Shown here in pieces: positions 42,633-51,128 of a DNA stretch of 64,000 bases. Each line of letters starts with the position of its first letter. Position 1 is the first letter of the stretch. A program made the position numbers and the translations under genes. The stretch is from JALEFZ01 sp039817415 (GTDB lineage Bacteria; Bacteroidota; Bacteroidia; J057). The stretch is taken from the NCBI GenBank assembly GCA_039817415.1, contig JBCBVV010000033.1, positions 16,138 through 80,137 on the forward strand. The letters run 5' to 3'. The notes below the pieces were generated by a model. It was not told where the DNA came from. It saw nothing but the letters and a program-made list of their open reading frames with translations, and ran no database searches.

Positions 42633-43481
42633 TTATTCAACCAATCCTCTGTCTTTTAGCGCATCCATCAGTTGATCAAAGCGCTCCATATATTCTCTCG
42701 CCTCCTGCTTTCTGCCTTTATTGGCAAAATAGTCAATATGGTTTCGAAGAACGTGCGCGACCATTTCATGCACCTGAGAACGCATTTCACTTGGCATCAG
42801 GCAATTTCTTCGAAAGGCTTCTTCAATATATAAGGCAGAAGCACGTTCGACCATTTCTCCTTTAATAGAAGGGTTGAACATTTTCATTCTTTGTTCCTCA
42901 AAGGAAATCAACAGAAAGTTGTTTCTAATTTCAATGGGATATAAATCTAATCCCACTCTCCAGCCAACAAGAATTCCTATGGAAGTTAAGCTTAAATCAC
43001 TCCCTTTTCTTTGCCTAAGGGAAAACAATAAGCTGTCGTGCAAATGAGAATTTTCCTTTTCATCAGGGAGGCGAAATCCTTTGGCGTTGAACAGGAAATT
43101 GCATAACCCTTCTGCAGAATTTTTTGAATTGCTATCCAGAAAATCCTCGGCTAACCTATCAAGTTCTTGTTCTATCGAATAGGATTCTGCTCCAAATTCA
43201 AGAAAGGATAAATTGATCATCGCCTTTTCCAGGCTAGACTTAGAATTTCCAAGTTCAATCCAGCTCAACCATCCAGAATGGAATTCGACCTCGCGAATTT
43301 CTTCTAGGATTTCTTCCAATGCCAGCCAGTTTTCTGGCTCGACTACGTAACGAAAAGGAGCAACCTCCTTTTCAAGCCTTGGACCGAAAGACTTTAAAGC
43401 CTGTCTCACTTCAGCCTGCACCGCGTATGATTGATCTTCAAGTAGGGTAATTAAGAATGGTATGTCTTTTCGACTAGGCAT
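42633..43481 (-). CDS. Transglutaminase-core2 (SirB1-like) protein
   Basis: From the ATG at 43481 the protein has 282 residues: a HEAT-like start (PFLITLLEDQSYAVQAEVRQAL), a helical middle, and the Transglut_core2 pattern FNAKGFRL ... SLLFSLRQRKGSDLSLTSIGILVGWRVGLDLYPIEI. No reliable catalytic Cys could be matched. The frame also allows a start at 43520, but an AT-rich promoter-like region (minus TATTATTG near 43525) lies there. Function unknown. Convergent with the glycosyltransferase. Confidence 0.7.
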   Translation of the reverse strand: MPSRKDIPFLITLLEDQSYAVQAEVRQALKSFGPRLEKEVAPFRYVVEPENWLALEEILEEIREVEFHSGWLSWIELGNSKSSLEKAMINLSFLEFGAESYSIEQELDRLAEDFLDSNSKNSAEGLCNFLFNAKGFRLPDEKENSHLHDSLLFSLRQRKGSDLSLTSIGILVGWRVGLDLYPIEIRNNFLLISFEEQRMKMFNPSIKGEMVERASALYIEEAFRRNCLMPSEMRSQVHEMVAHVLRNHIDYFANKGRKQEAREYMERFDQLMDALKDRGLVE

Positions 43482-43704
43482 ATGATGTTTCAGTAACACA
43501 TTATATAGTTCGATATGCAATAATAGTCAGCCTCATTATATTTCAATAATTAATACTTTTGACATACCTACATGGTCAAAAGCGAATAATAATCTGCATA
43601 TTGAACTAATACATATAGCCATTTGAGGTAATGAAGGGCACAAATGAGAGGAACAAAGCCGGCACAGATGTGTTGTAATTCATGTTAAATGATTAATTCA
43701 CCAC

Positions 43705-44238
43705 ATGATTGAGTCAAATACTGAGAGAAATGCCTCTATGGCTAACAAAATGGGGATCTGGTTATTGATGATCACAATTACGATCCTTTTCGGGTCGCTT
43801 GGCCTAGGATATATGCTGACAACCTCCTCAGAAGGCGCCATTAAGCTCCCTAGCCTATTTTATGTGAATACTGCCATCTTGTTAGTAAGTAGTGTATTGT
43901 TGCATGTGGGCTGGGTTAATCGTCTTAGACAGGGAAAACCTATCATTATATGGCCTTCTATGCTTCTTGGCATTGTTTTTCTTGTAAGCCAGCTCTTTTG
44001 TTGGGTCCAACTTTATCAATCTGGTTTGACGCTAAATCAGGGGGGAATCAAAATATCTTACCTCTATGTATTGACGGGATTACACGGTTTACACATCATA
44101 GGAGGCCTTCTTTTCCTGTTATTCGTGGGGATGAGATTTGAGGACAAGGGAAAAAAGTATGTAGAAACGGCCGTTTTCTTCTGGCATTTCCTCGGGATAC
44201 TATGGCTTTACCTCCTCATTATGATGCTTCTGGGCTAA
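43705..44238 (+). CDS. Cytochrome c oxidase subunit III-like protein
   Basis: A 177-residue protein with five hydrophobic helices and the subunit III pattern LTGLHGLHIIGGLLFLLFV and FFWHFLGILWLYLLIM. Subunit III assists the oxidase core and often lies with subunits I and II; here it stands alone, ahead of an ArsR regulator. It is short (usual 190-260), without the first two helices of long forms. It may serve an oxidase encoded elsewhere. Alternative starts at 43738 or 43750 exist. Confidence 0.8.
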   Translation: MIESNTERNASMANKMGIWLLMITITILFGSLGLGYMLTTSSEGAIKLPSLFYVNTAILLVSSVLLHVGWVNRLRQGKPIIIWPSMLLGIVFLVSQLFCWVQLYQSGLTLNQGGIKISYLYVLTGLHGLHIIGGLLFLLFVGMRFEDKGKKYVETAVFFWHFLGILWLYLLIMMLLG

Positions 44239-44327
44239 TCACTTCATCCTCTTTGATAGACACTTTGGGTTTTTGGGCTTTTTGGGGTATTTTGCGCCCA
44301 AACAATTACTTATATACATATTTATAC

Positions 44328-44624
44328 GTGATCAATAGCAGATTAGAGGAAGGCTTTCTTGAATTATCGTCCGAAGTATTAAGGGCGATCGCACATCCTA
44401 TTAGGATAGCTATCATAGACTTACTCCATAACAAGGGGAAGCTATCCGTAACTGAAATTCATCAGAACCTCGATATCGAACAAGCTATCGCGTCTCACCA
44501 CCTACGAATTCTAAAAGACAAGCAGATCCTTTTTTCCAAAAGAGAAGGTAAAAACACCTATTACGATCTTCGTGCGGGAAGTTATGCAGAGATCATTGGA
44601 ACGCTCGAAAAGGTCTTGAAATAA
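44328..44624 (+). CDS. ArsR family winged-helix regulator
   Basis: From a GTG at 44328 the protein has 98 residues with ALRAIAHPIRI-like start (SEVLRAIAHPIRIAIIDLL), recognition helix (IEQAIASHHLRILKDKQIL) and wing (KREGKNTYYDL). The Cys metal site of metal-sensing ArsR proteins is absent. The frame reaches back to 44202 inside the oxidase gene, but the GTG lies just before the first family-like residues. A T-rich string with TATTTTG (near 44287) may be its promoter. Its target is unknown. Confidence 0.75.
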   Translation: MINSRLEEGFLELSSEVLRAIAHPIRIAIIDLLHNKGKLSVTEIHQNLDIEQAIASHHLRILKDKQILFSKREGKNTYYDLRAGSYAEIIGTLEKVLK

Positions 44625-44802
44625 GTAGTTTTCTTTCTGTATCCCCCTCTCCATCTTTAAGCAGCTGATTAGCATGAAACAAAACATGCCAATCAATACA
44701 CACCTGTAATCTCTTTTGACACGTTTGCTCAAAAGGGCCTTTCCAGTGAATCTTTCATGTTTTTGAGCCAGTATAATCTAGTGTAACTCAAAAACAAACA
44801 CC

Positions 44803-44886
44803 ATGAATCTTTTCTTATACGCCCTGATATTTTCGCTAGTCGCGAATTGGGTCCTGACAAGGGGAAATTTTAGATCAGACCCTTAA
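44803..44886 (+). CDS. Putative 27-residue membrane peptide
   Basis: ATG 44803 to TAA 44884 gives a peptide with a hydrophobic helix (NLFLYALIFSLVANWVL, residues 2-18) and a charged tail (TRGNFRSDP). It lies alone in a 370-base gap and a strong plus-strand terminator stands 65 bases beyond the stop, as for a short transcript. It resembles small membrane proteins and type I toxin peptides in shape only. No antisense RNA was seen. Confidence 0.4.
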   Translation: MNLFLYALIFSLVANWVLTRGNFRSDP

Positions 44887-44951
44887 GACGACGCAACAGC
44901 CAAGAGGCTAAAAATATAAATGTAGTAGTTAGTTAGTGTGTATGGATGGAG

Positions 44952-44981
44952 GGGACCGCCGGGAGGCGGTCTCTCTTTTTT
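44952..44981 (+). terminator. Intrinsic terminator of the small peptide transcript
   Basis: GGGACCGCC (44952-44960) pairs with GGCGGTCTC (44965-44973), loop GGGA, then TCTTTTTT. It is GC-rich and strong, and no long plus-strand gene ends nearby (ArsR ends 330 bases upstream). Confidence 0.9.
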
Positions 44982-44997
44982 ATGTATCCTTTATTCC

Positions 44998-45636
44998 TTA
45001 AGGTAGGGCCCAAATGACATCTGGCCCTGTTCTGTATCCTACCAAGCCCAAATCCTTGGTAAAGTAAATCCCGGTTACCTCAGTATCCTCAAAGACGAAA
45101 TTGGGGTTCTCCAATTCACACTTGAACACCTTTGTAAAGGTCCTTCCATTCAAAGTAACCACATCCGTTAATTCAGTTGTAACGACTTCCTCCAGGATGC
45201 AATTCAGATTGGGAGCATTGTTCATGAGGATTCTCATGTTTTCAGGGATTTCCTCCGCAGGAGCGGTAGGACCTACGGTTGAAAAATCCTTCGATACGGC
45301 TATTTCCAAAGAAACTGAAAGATCATCTGACCCACCTAAGACACTTACAAATTCAGCGCGATAGTTATTACAACATAATCCACAGCGATTAAGCTCGTCG
45401 CAATTATCCACCAATTCCACGAAACCATTATTCAGCTCGGTAAAGGTGATGATCACCGAACGGCCATCAGAACTTCTGTATTCTTCCGTCCTATCTGAAA
45501 AGGTTAAGAATCTTTTGGCTTCGTTAGAAAGGGTAAATTCGCCCAAATCAGGCTTCTCACATGGGGAGCAGCAACCTGCCATCAATACGGCGAGAAGGAT
45601 TACCAGCCAATTAGCTGGGATGCTTTTTATGTTCAT
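44998..45636 (-). CDS. Hypothetical lipoprotein with Cys-rich centre
   Basis: A 212-residue protein with a lipobox (LLAVLMAGC, lipidated Cys22) followed by a small Cys cluster (CCSPCEKPD) and CGLCCNN near residue 88. The rest is beta-rich and ends with TGPDVIWALP. Likely outer membrane or surface lipoprotein. No domain is recognised. The gene is single and opposite the small peptide transcript. Confidence 0.75.
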   Translation of the reverse strand: MNIKSIPANWLVILLAVLMAGCCSPCEKPDLGEFTLSNEAKRFLTFSDRTEEYRSSDGRSVIITFTELNNGFVELVDNCDELNRCGLCCNNYRAEFVSVLGGSDDLSVSLEIAVSKDFSTVGPTAPAEEIPENMRILMNNAPNLNCILEEVVTTELTDVVTLNGRTFTKVFKCELENPNFVFEDTEVTGIYFTKDLGLVGYRTGPDVIWALP

Positions 45637-45763
45637 TTTCTTCTTGTTTGTTGTTAAAATCGGCTTGCAATTTCTGGCAAATGGACAAATAAAGCAATGC
45701 CAAGTTTACACCTCCATGCTTGGAGTTATTCTTAACAACGTAAAGATAGAGGAAAAGGCAGGC

Positions 45764-46198
45764 TTAAAGTCGCTTTCTGATTTCCATGTAAAAGGGATCA
45801 TCTTGTCCAGCCCTTAATACAATTCCCGCTACAGTAGCCAGTTCAGATGGCAATTGGTCTAGGGCAAACCATTGGATACCCAGACATTTCTTAGGTTCCA
45901 TATTCATGGGAGTTCCTTCCCAATTGGAGACCCAAAATACAAGATGGAGTTTAGGATTTGATAATTCTTTCTCTCGGTATACAACACGTATGAGTTCTAC
46001 TTCTGAGGCTTCGACCATTACACCAATCTCTTCTAGGATTTCCCTTACCAAGCCCGCTGCAGGAGATTCACCTTTTTCGACATGTCCTCCCACAAGGTTG
46101 TAGCCACTCCCTTTTTCAGGAGTACGCTTTAAGAGTAGAACTTTACCATTTTGAATGAGAATTCCCCGAACAAGTATGTCGATGGAATTTGCTGTCAT
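45764..46198 (-). CDS. Nudix hydrolase
   Basis: A 144-residue Nudix protein with the box GGHVEKGESPAAGLVREILEEIG in which all catalytic Glu/Arg are in place (G-x5-E-x7-REU-x-EE-x-G). Nudix enzymes hydrolyse nucleoside diphosphate derivatives; the substrate is unknown. The frame extends to 46261, but the ATG at 46198 directly precedes the family start (SIDILVRGILI). Confidence 0.92.
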   Translation of the reverse strand: MTANSIDILVRGILIQNGKVLLLKRTPEKGSGYNLVGGHVEKGESPAAGLVREILEEIGVMVEASEVELIRVVYREKELSNPKLHLVFWVSNWEGTPMNMEPKKCLGIQWFALDQLPSELATVAGIVLRAGQDDPFYMEIRKRL

Positions 46199-46356
46199 AG
46201 CTGTTATGTTGGTTCCAAGAAAGGAAATGCAGCTGGTGGTGCGAGAGAAGGGGTGGATCAATCATTCGAATGGACCAGCGATTTCCATCAGTCAAAAGAC
46301 TGCGTATACAAATATACTTGATTGCAACAAAAACGCCTAAGTTATAGGGGCTAAGT

Positions 46357-46884
46357 TTAATTTAAGCAGATTTCATTTCTCCACAATTGCCAAAAGGAAA
46401 CCAATAATCCCTGATGATCAAACTTTAGTTTAATAGGAGGCACATCGTCTTCTGGCTCTATTTCTACCAAGTAATGGGCTGCGCCAGAGGCTTCTCTCCG
46501 AAGAATAACCACAGCAGAAAAGTAGGAATCGACCAAATCTTCGAGGTAGAAATCTATAAAATAGGGTGTGTCATTTTCATTCAAGTGATGATCTGACATA
46601 TACCAGTGTCCTTCCTTTGAAACATATGCGACGATATATTCATCCTGGTATTCAAAGCCCAGTTCATAGGCGCCCCAATCATTCACTTGCCAGTCTTCAA
46701 TCTCGGCAAGCGGGTAGAGCTCTTTTAATTTGAGTTCTACAGGAAGGGGTACTGAAGAATCATTTCTAATCATGAACCAATGTTTTAGGTAGATGCCTTT
46801 CGACGACCATACCAAGCAGTATTCGTGCCTAAAAAACACATTCTCACCTGATATAGAAAAAATTTCTGCTTGGGTATACGGCAC
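46357..46884 (-). CDS. Hypothetical protein (175 aa)
   Basis: A soluble protein with many aromatic residues, alternating strands (EYCLVWSSKGIYLKHWFMI, HYLVEIEPEDDVPPIKLKFD) and no signal peptide or recognised domain. The aromatic beta pattern is like SMI1/immunity or carbohydrate-binding proteins, but nothing specific matches. Single gene. Function unknown. Confidence 0.7.
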   Translation of the reverse strand: MPYTQAEIFSISGENVFFRHEYCLVWSSKGIYLKHWFMIRNDSSVPLPVELKLKELYPLAEIEDWQVNDWGAYELGFEYQDEYIVAYVSKEGHWYMSDHHLNENDTPYFIDFYLEDLVDSYFSAVVILRREASGAAHYLVEIEPEDDVPPIKLKFDHQGLLVSFWQLWRNEICLN

Positions 46885-47005
46885 AGACTAAAGAACGGTT
46901 GTAATGAGCGTGAATATTGCAACTTTGATTTCTAAAGTTGATTATATAGGGCCTAAATGAGTTTATTCGGGCATTCAACAACATCAATCCAAATATTAAC
47001 TGATT

Positions 47006-48148
47006 ATGAGACGAATAATTGCATCCCTTCTGTTCTTCGGAATTTTTGGGCTACACACGATCTCGGCCCAAAACATTTCTTTGCCACCAAGTGGTGGAAA
47101 TCAGGTATGTGAGATTTCTCAGTATATGGGCTTAGTTAAAGTAAGTGTTAACTACAGCAGTCCTGACGTTACAGCCAATAATGGTGACAGCAGAAAGGGA
47201 CAAATCTGGGGAAAGCTAGTCCCATACGGCCTTTCACCTAACACCTTTGGCACTGCCAAGAATATTCCATGGAGAGCTGGTGCCAACAAAAACACCATTG
47301 TTACCTTTTCACATGATGTCTTGGTTCAAGGGCGTCCTATACAAGCTGGTAGCTATGGTCTACACATGATTCCAGTTGAGTCTGGTGCTTGGACGGTAAT
47401 CTTTTCCAATAACAATAACGCCTGGGGAAGCTACTTTTACGACGCTAAGGATGATGCCCTCCGAGTAGAGGCAACACCAGAACCTTGTGCCTACCAAGAA
47501 TACCTGACCTTTGATTTTACGGTCAGAAAGCAGGCCACCTCCACCCTAGCCATGAAATGGGATGAGCTTTCCTTACCCATTACCATTGAGGTTCCTAATC
47601 TCAACGATTTATATATCGAAGAAATGACGGCCCAACTACAGGATATCCCTGGATACTCTTGGCAAAACCTAAACCAGGCAGCTCAGTTTTGTTTGTCAAA
47701 TAATACCCACCTTGATAAAGGGATGGAATGGGCAAACCTTGCAGTCAACGGAGCCTTTGTAGGACAGGCTAACTTTAGCACCCTTTCTACCAAGGCAATG
47801 CTTGAAGCAAAGCTTGAGAAAGGCGAAGAACTGGAAGCTACCTTAAAGCAGGCGATGGATCATCCATCTGCTTCCGTTCTGCAAATTCATTCTCTTGGTC
47901 GTCAATTGATCGGAATGGGAAGAAAAACTGAAGCGCTAATGGTATTCCAAACCAATGCAGAAAAATACCCAGAAACATGGCCTGTGAATATTGGCTTGGC
48001 AAGAGGTCATTCTGCTGTTGGGAACTTCAAGGAAGCGCTAAAATTCGCCAAGAAAGCCAGAAAAAATGTTCCAGAAGGAGACAGTTTGAATAAGAACAAT
48101 GTGGAGAAGTTGATTAAGATGCTGAAAAAGGAGCAGGACATCAACTAG
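47006..48148 (+). CDS. Secreted DUF2911 protein with TPR-like C-terminus
   Basis: The signal peptide ends near TISAQN (residue 22). Residues about 60-180 match DUF2911 (GQIWGKLVPYG, PWRAGANKNTIVTFSHDVLVQGRPIQAGSYGLHMIP), a domain common in Bacteroidota. The C-terminal 150 residues are helical repeats (ATLKQAMDHPSASVLQIHSLGRQL, FKEALKFAKKARKNVPEGDS). Function unknown, probably periplasmic or surface. Confidence 0.85.
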   Translation: MRRIIASLLFFGIFGLHTISAQNISLPPSGGNQVCEISQYMGLVKVSVNYSSPDVTANNGDSRKGQIWGKLVPYGLSPNTFGTAKNIPWRAGANKNTIVTFSHDVLVQGRPIQAGSYGLHMIPVESGAWTVIFSNNNNAWGSYFYDAKDDALRVEATPEPCAYQEYLTFDFTVRKQATSTLAMKWDELSLPITIEVPNLNDLYIEEMTAQLQDIPGYSWQNLNQAAQFCLSNNTHLDKGMEWANLAVNGAFVGQANFSTLSTKAMLEAKLEKGEELEATLKQAMDHPSASVLQIHSLGRQLIGMGRKTEALMVFQTNAEKYPETWPVNIGLARGHSAVGNFKEALKFAKKARKNVPEGDSLNKNNVEKLIKMLKKEQDIN

Positions 48149-48169
48149 GTATTTACATCTAAGATTGTA

Positions 48170-48589
48170 TTACAGCCATTTTTCCATGATCAGGTATTCT
48201 ATATCACCTTTATAGAATACCTGATCTGTTTTTTGCATATCAAATCGCTCATAAAAGGAAGCCGTAGCTACTCTTGCATTACACCAAACCCTTGTTGCCA
48301 ATCGTTTTCTGGCTTCTTCCATTACTCCATGAAGTAACAAACTTCCCAATCCTCTCCCCTGCCAGACCGGATCGGTTGCGAACTTCCTAAACTGGATATG
48401 GTCCTTTTCTTCAAAGGCTGAGATAACAGATATAACTTTCCCATCCTGATCCTTGATCCCTAAGTGTATCCCTTCTTCGTCCTTTTCTAATTTCACATAT
48501 TCCAATTCTTTTTCAGGCCATAGAACCTGTTGCCGTAGAGGCCAGGTTTCTTTTGCAGAAAGGCGTGTTATCTCAGGATGAAAGGACAT
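48170..48589 (-). CDS. GNAT family N-acetyltransferase
   Basis: A 139-residue GNAT protein with the acetyl-CoA binding motif WQGRGLGSLLLHGVMEEA and the VASFYERFDMQKT helix near the C-terminus. The acceptor is unknown. It converges with the DUF2911 gene with a 21-base gap. Confidence 0.88.
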   Translation of the reverse strand: MSFHPEITRLSAKETWPLRQQVLWPEKELEYVKLEKDEEGIHLGIKDQDGKVISVISAFEEKDHIQFRKFATDPVWQGRGLGSLLLHGVMEEARKRLATRVWCNARVATASFYERFDMQKTDQVFYKGDIEYLIMEKWL

Positions 48590-48681
48590 GATTGAGACCT
48601 AATTTTGAGTATTTCAAACAAAAATAATGACAGATTACATAAGTCATATAAGAATAAGATGTAAAATGTGAATCAAAATTT

Positions 48682-48689
48682 TACATTTG
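48682..48689 (+). promoter_or_regulatory. -7 promoter element of pdhC
   Basis: TACATTTG matches TANNTTTG; the ATG at 48741 is 51 bases further. No clear -33 TTTG at 20 bases. Confidence 0.5.
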
Positions 48690-48740
48690 TTGCGGAAAAG
48701 CTAATTTAGGCTACCTATTCATAAAAACCAGTTAAGTTAC

Positions 48741-50006
48741 ATGGCCGAAATTATTGATATGCCCCGCTTGAGCGACACCATGACTGAAGGTGTAATCGCT
48801 GCCTGGCATGTAAAGGTAGGCGACCAGGTGTCTTCGGGAGACCTGCTTGCCGAAGTCGAGACCGATAAGGCTACCATGGATGTAGAATCTTTCTATGATG
48901 GTACCGTTCTACACATTGGTGTAGGAGAAGGAAAAGGTATCCCTGTAGGAGAACTTCTACTCATTATTGGAGAGAAAGGAGAAGACGTTTCTTCTATCAT
49001 CAGTGAGTTTAAGGCAAAGGCTCCGGCTGCCGAACCTGCTGCTGAAGCTCCACAAGCCGAAGAAAAAGTCGCTGCTCCTGTTGCTCAGACCGCTGTTAAA
49101 TCTGCTCCTCCAGTTGTAACCGAAACTGTTAGCCTGTCCACAGACGGACGAATTAAGGCCTCTCCCTTAGCCAAAGCCATGGCAAAGGAGAAAGGAATTG
49201 ATCTCACTCAGGTTAGTGGAACAGGTGATTCAGGCAGAATTGTCAAAAGAGATATTGAAAACTTCGTTCCTGCAGCCAAAAGCAATGGCGCTGCTGCTCC
49301 GGTATTCACCGCAATTGCAGGTCAGGAAAGCCATGAGGATGTAACGGTTTCTCAGATGAGAAAAACCATTGCACGCCGCCTGAGCGAGTCTAAGTTCTCA
49401 GCCCCGCATTTCTATGTCACCATGGAAATTGACATGGGCAATGTCTGGACGGCCAGAAAATCCATGAACGAAATTTCTCCTGTCAAGATTTCCTTCAATG
49501 ATATCATCATGAAGGCTGCAGCTGTGGCGCTGAGAAAGCACCCAAAAATCAACGCTGCCTGGCTAGGAGATACCATTAGATATAAGCAGCATGTCCACAT
49601 CGGAATGGCCGTAGCCATTGACGAGGGATTGTTGGTACCAGTAGTGAGATTTGCCGACCAAAAAAGTCTTTCTCAAATTGCTGCTGAAACCAAAGAGCTT
49701 GCTGGAAAGGCAAGAGACCGGAAACTCCAACCCAAGGAGTGGGAAGGCAACACCTTTACCATTTCTAACCTAGGAATGTATGGAGTAGAGGACTTCACGG
49801 CTATTATCAATCCGCCCGACGCTTGTATCCTTGCTGTAGGTGGAATCAATGACAAGGCTGTGGTAAGAAACGGTCAGGTTGTTCCTGCCAAGATCATGAA
49901 GGTTACCCTTTCTTGTGATCACAGAGTAGTTGACGGAGCTTCAGGTGCTGAATTCTTGGTAACGCTGAAAGGTCTGCTAGAAGATCCCGTGAGAATCCTG
50001 GTTTAA
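48741..50006 (+). CDS. pdhC: Pyruvate dehydrogenase E2, dihydrolipoamide acetyltransferase
   Basis: A 421-residue 2-oxoacid dehydrogenase E2 with one lipoyl domain (lipoylated Lys43 in ETDKATMDVES), an Ala/Pro/Glu-rich linker, a peripheral subunit-binding domain (KASPLAKAMAKEKGIDL ... GRIVKRDIENF) and a catalytic core ending in DHRVVDGASG with His394 and Asp398. The start IIDMPRLSDTMTEGVI is typical of Bacteroidota pyruvate dehydrogenase E2. E1 and E3 genes are not in the window. A terminator follows. Confidence 0.93.
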   Translation: MAEIIDMPRLSDTMTEGVIAAWHVKVGDQVSSGDLLAEVETDKATMDVESFYDGTVLHIGVGEGKGIPVGELLLIIGEKGEDVSSIISEFKAKAPAAEPAAEAPQAEEKVAAPVAQTAVKSAPPVVTETVSLSTDGRIKASPLAKAMAKEKGIDLTQVSGTGDSGRIVKRDIENFVPAAKSNGAAAPVFTAIAGQESHEDVTVSQMRKTIARRLSESKFSAPHFYVTMEIDMGNVWTARKSMNEISPVKISFNDIIMKAAAVALRKHPKINAAWLGDTIRYKQHVHIGMAVAIDEGLLVPVVRFADQKSLSQIAAETKELAGKARDRKLQPKEWEGNTFTISNLGMYGVEDFTAIINPPDACILAVGGINDKAVVRNGQVVPAKIMKVTLSCDHRVVDGASGAEFLVTLKGLLEDPVRILV

Positions 50007-50027
50007 GGATTTCTAAAGATAATTGGA

Positions 50028-50056
50028 AGCCATCCTGATCAGGATGGCTTTTTTTA
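50028..50056 (+). terminator. Intrinsic terminator of pdhC
   Basis: AGCCATCCT (50028-50036) pairs with AGGATGGCT (50041-50049), loop GATC, then seven T. Confidence 0.95.
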
Positions 50057-50099
50057 TGCCAGTATATGTGTTGGGTAATTCGGCATATTTAAAAACCAA

Positions 50100-50397
50100 A
50101 TGACATAAGCGTACTAACAATTACCCTATTCATCTTAAGTTTGCTAATTCTATCTTCATGTGGAGAGCGTATTCCACCAAGTTGTGATGAGGTCACTGGG
50201 GAAATGGTTGAGAAATGGGCTGACCGAATTCGCGATAATTCTAACAATGATTACAAATGGGTTGCAAAGGCCCAATATAAAGGCGAAACGATCTTCTTCA
50301 CCCCTGACTATGCGGCTAATATATTTTTTGTGGTATGGGACTAACTTTCGATGATATGTAGCTTGCCTTTGATTGCAAAGGAAAACAAATAGAATGA
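50100..50397 (+). pseudogene. Decayed small lipoprotein gene
   Basis: A frame from 50105 encodes a lipoprotein signal (SVLTITLFILSLLILSSC) and about 55 more residues, but no ATG lies in it; an ATG at 50100 is off by one base, so one indel would restore the start. The frame stops at 50344, and another frame continues with TFDDM, a TAG, and LAFDCKGKQIE to 50397, as the C-terminus of a small lipoprotein might look. The body (YKWVAKAQYKGETIFFTPD) resembles small Bacteroidota lipoproteins. A functional 67-residue form from TTG 50141 cannot be excluded. Confidence 0.4.
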
Positions 50398-50501
50398 ATC
50401 GATATGAGTATTTTTGATAGCTAGATGTCATTCTTGAGGAATATCCAGCCCCTCAGCCAGAGTCGACACATTCTGGAAGTTGATACCTAACCGTTAGACA
50501 A

Positions 50502-50539
50502 AAAAAGGGGCAAAGATTTCCTGTTCTTTGCCCCTTTTT
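50502..50539. terminator. Bidirectional intrinsic terminator of the DUF3299-like operon
   Basis: AAAAAGGGGCAAAG (50502-50515) pairs with CTTTGCCCCTTTTT (50526-50539), 14 bp with a 10-base loop. It ends the minus-strand operon whose last stop is at 50553. Confidence 0.93.
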
Positions 50540-50552
50540 AAATTTCATTAAT

Positions 50553-51119
50553 CTATTTTTTTACTTCGAACGGAACAGCCTCAGTAATAATGTAATTTAG
50601 CATATTAATATCCGTGTCATTCAGGTGGAACTCACCAGAAAAGGCTAGAAAATCATCGCTATAATAGGTTTTGTTGCTATCAACTAAATCCAGTTCAACA
50701 ACAGATTCTGGTCCCGCATTTCCACAAAAAAAGCAACTAGAAAAAGGATTGGCAGAAAGGACATAACGGCCAGGAGAAACGGTAATGACATATCCCTCAA
50801 TAGCTACACGCTTCCCTTCAAAGCTTTTTACATGGTCTGAAAAACTAGGGAAAAGGAGATATTCGTTGATCTCTTCATATAGCCTTTCCTCAAAGGTAAC
50901 CTTACTCAAATCATCCCACGTAATGGTCTCTGCACTTTCCGATACCTGTAAAGGAGCTCTTACTGAGTCCTTATAGGTTGCTGCTCTAACAGCTGCATCA
51001 TCTGCGGTAAATGCTTTGGGTACAGGCTTTGATTTTGTACTAGCAGTCTTTGTTTCTGAGTTACAAGCGAATAAAATGAATAAAAGGCTGAGGCAAGTAA
51101 AGTAGGTCAGCTTTCTCAT
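50553..51119 (-). CDS. DUF3299-like lipoprotein
   Basis: A 188-residue lipoprotein (lipobox LLFILFACN, Cys19) with a Lys/Thr-rich linker (to about residue 50) and a domain holding ITWDDLSKVTFEE, GKRVAIEGYVI and NPFSSCFFCGNAGPESVVEL. The CxxC within SCFFCG resembles the DUF3299 signature. It is a paralogue of the gene just before it. It is the last of four genes read from 53497, in an operon with ABC transporter genes and probably binds metal or a ligand in the periplasm. Confidence 0.8.
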   Translation of the reverse strand: MRKLTYFTCLSLLFILFACNSETKTASTKSKPVPKAFTADDAAVRAATYKDSVRAPLQVSESAETITWDDLSKVTFEERLYEEINEYLLFPSFSDHVKSFEGKRVAIEGYVITVSPGRYVLSANPFSSCFFCGNAGPESVVELDLVDSNKTYYSDDFLAFSGEFHLNDTDINMLNYIITEAVPFEVKK

Positions 51120-51128
51120 ATACCAATA

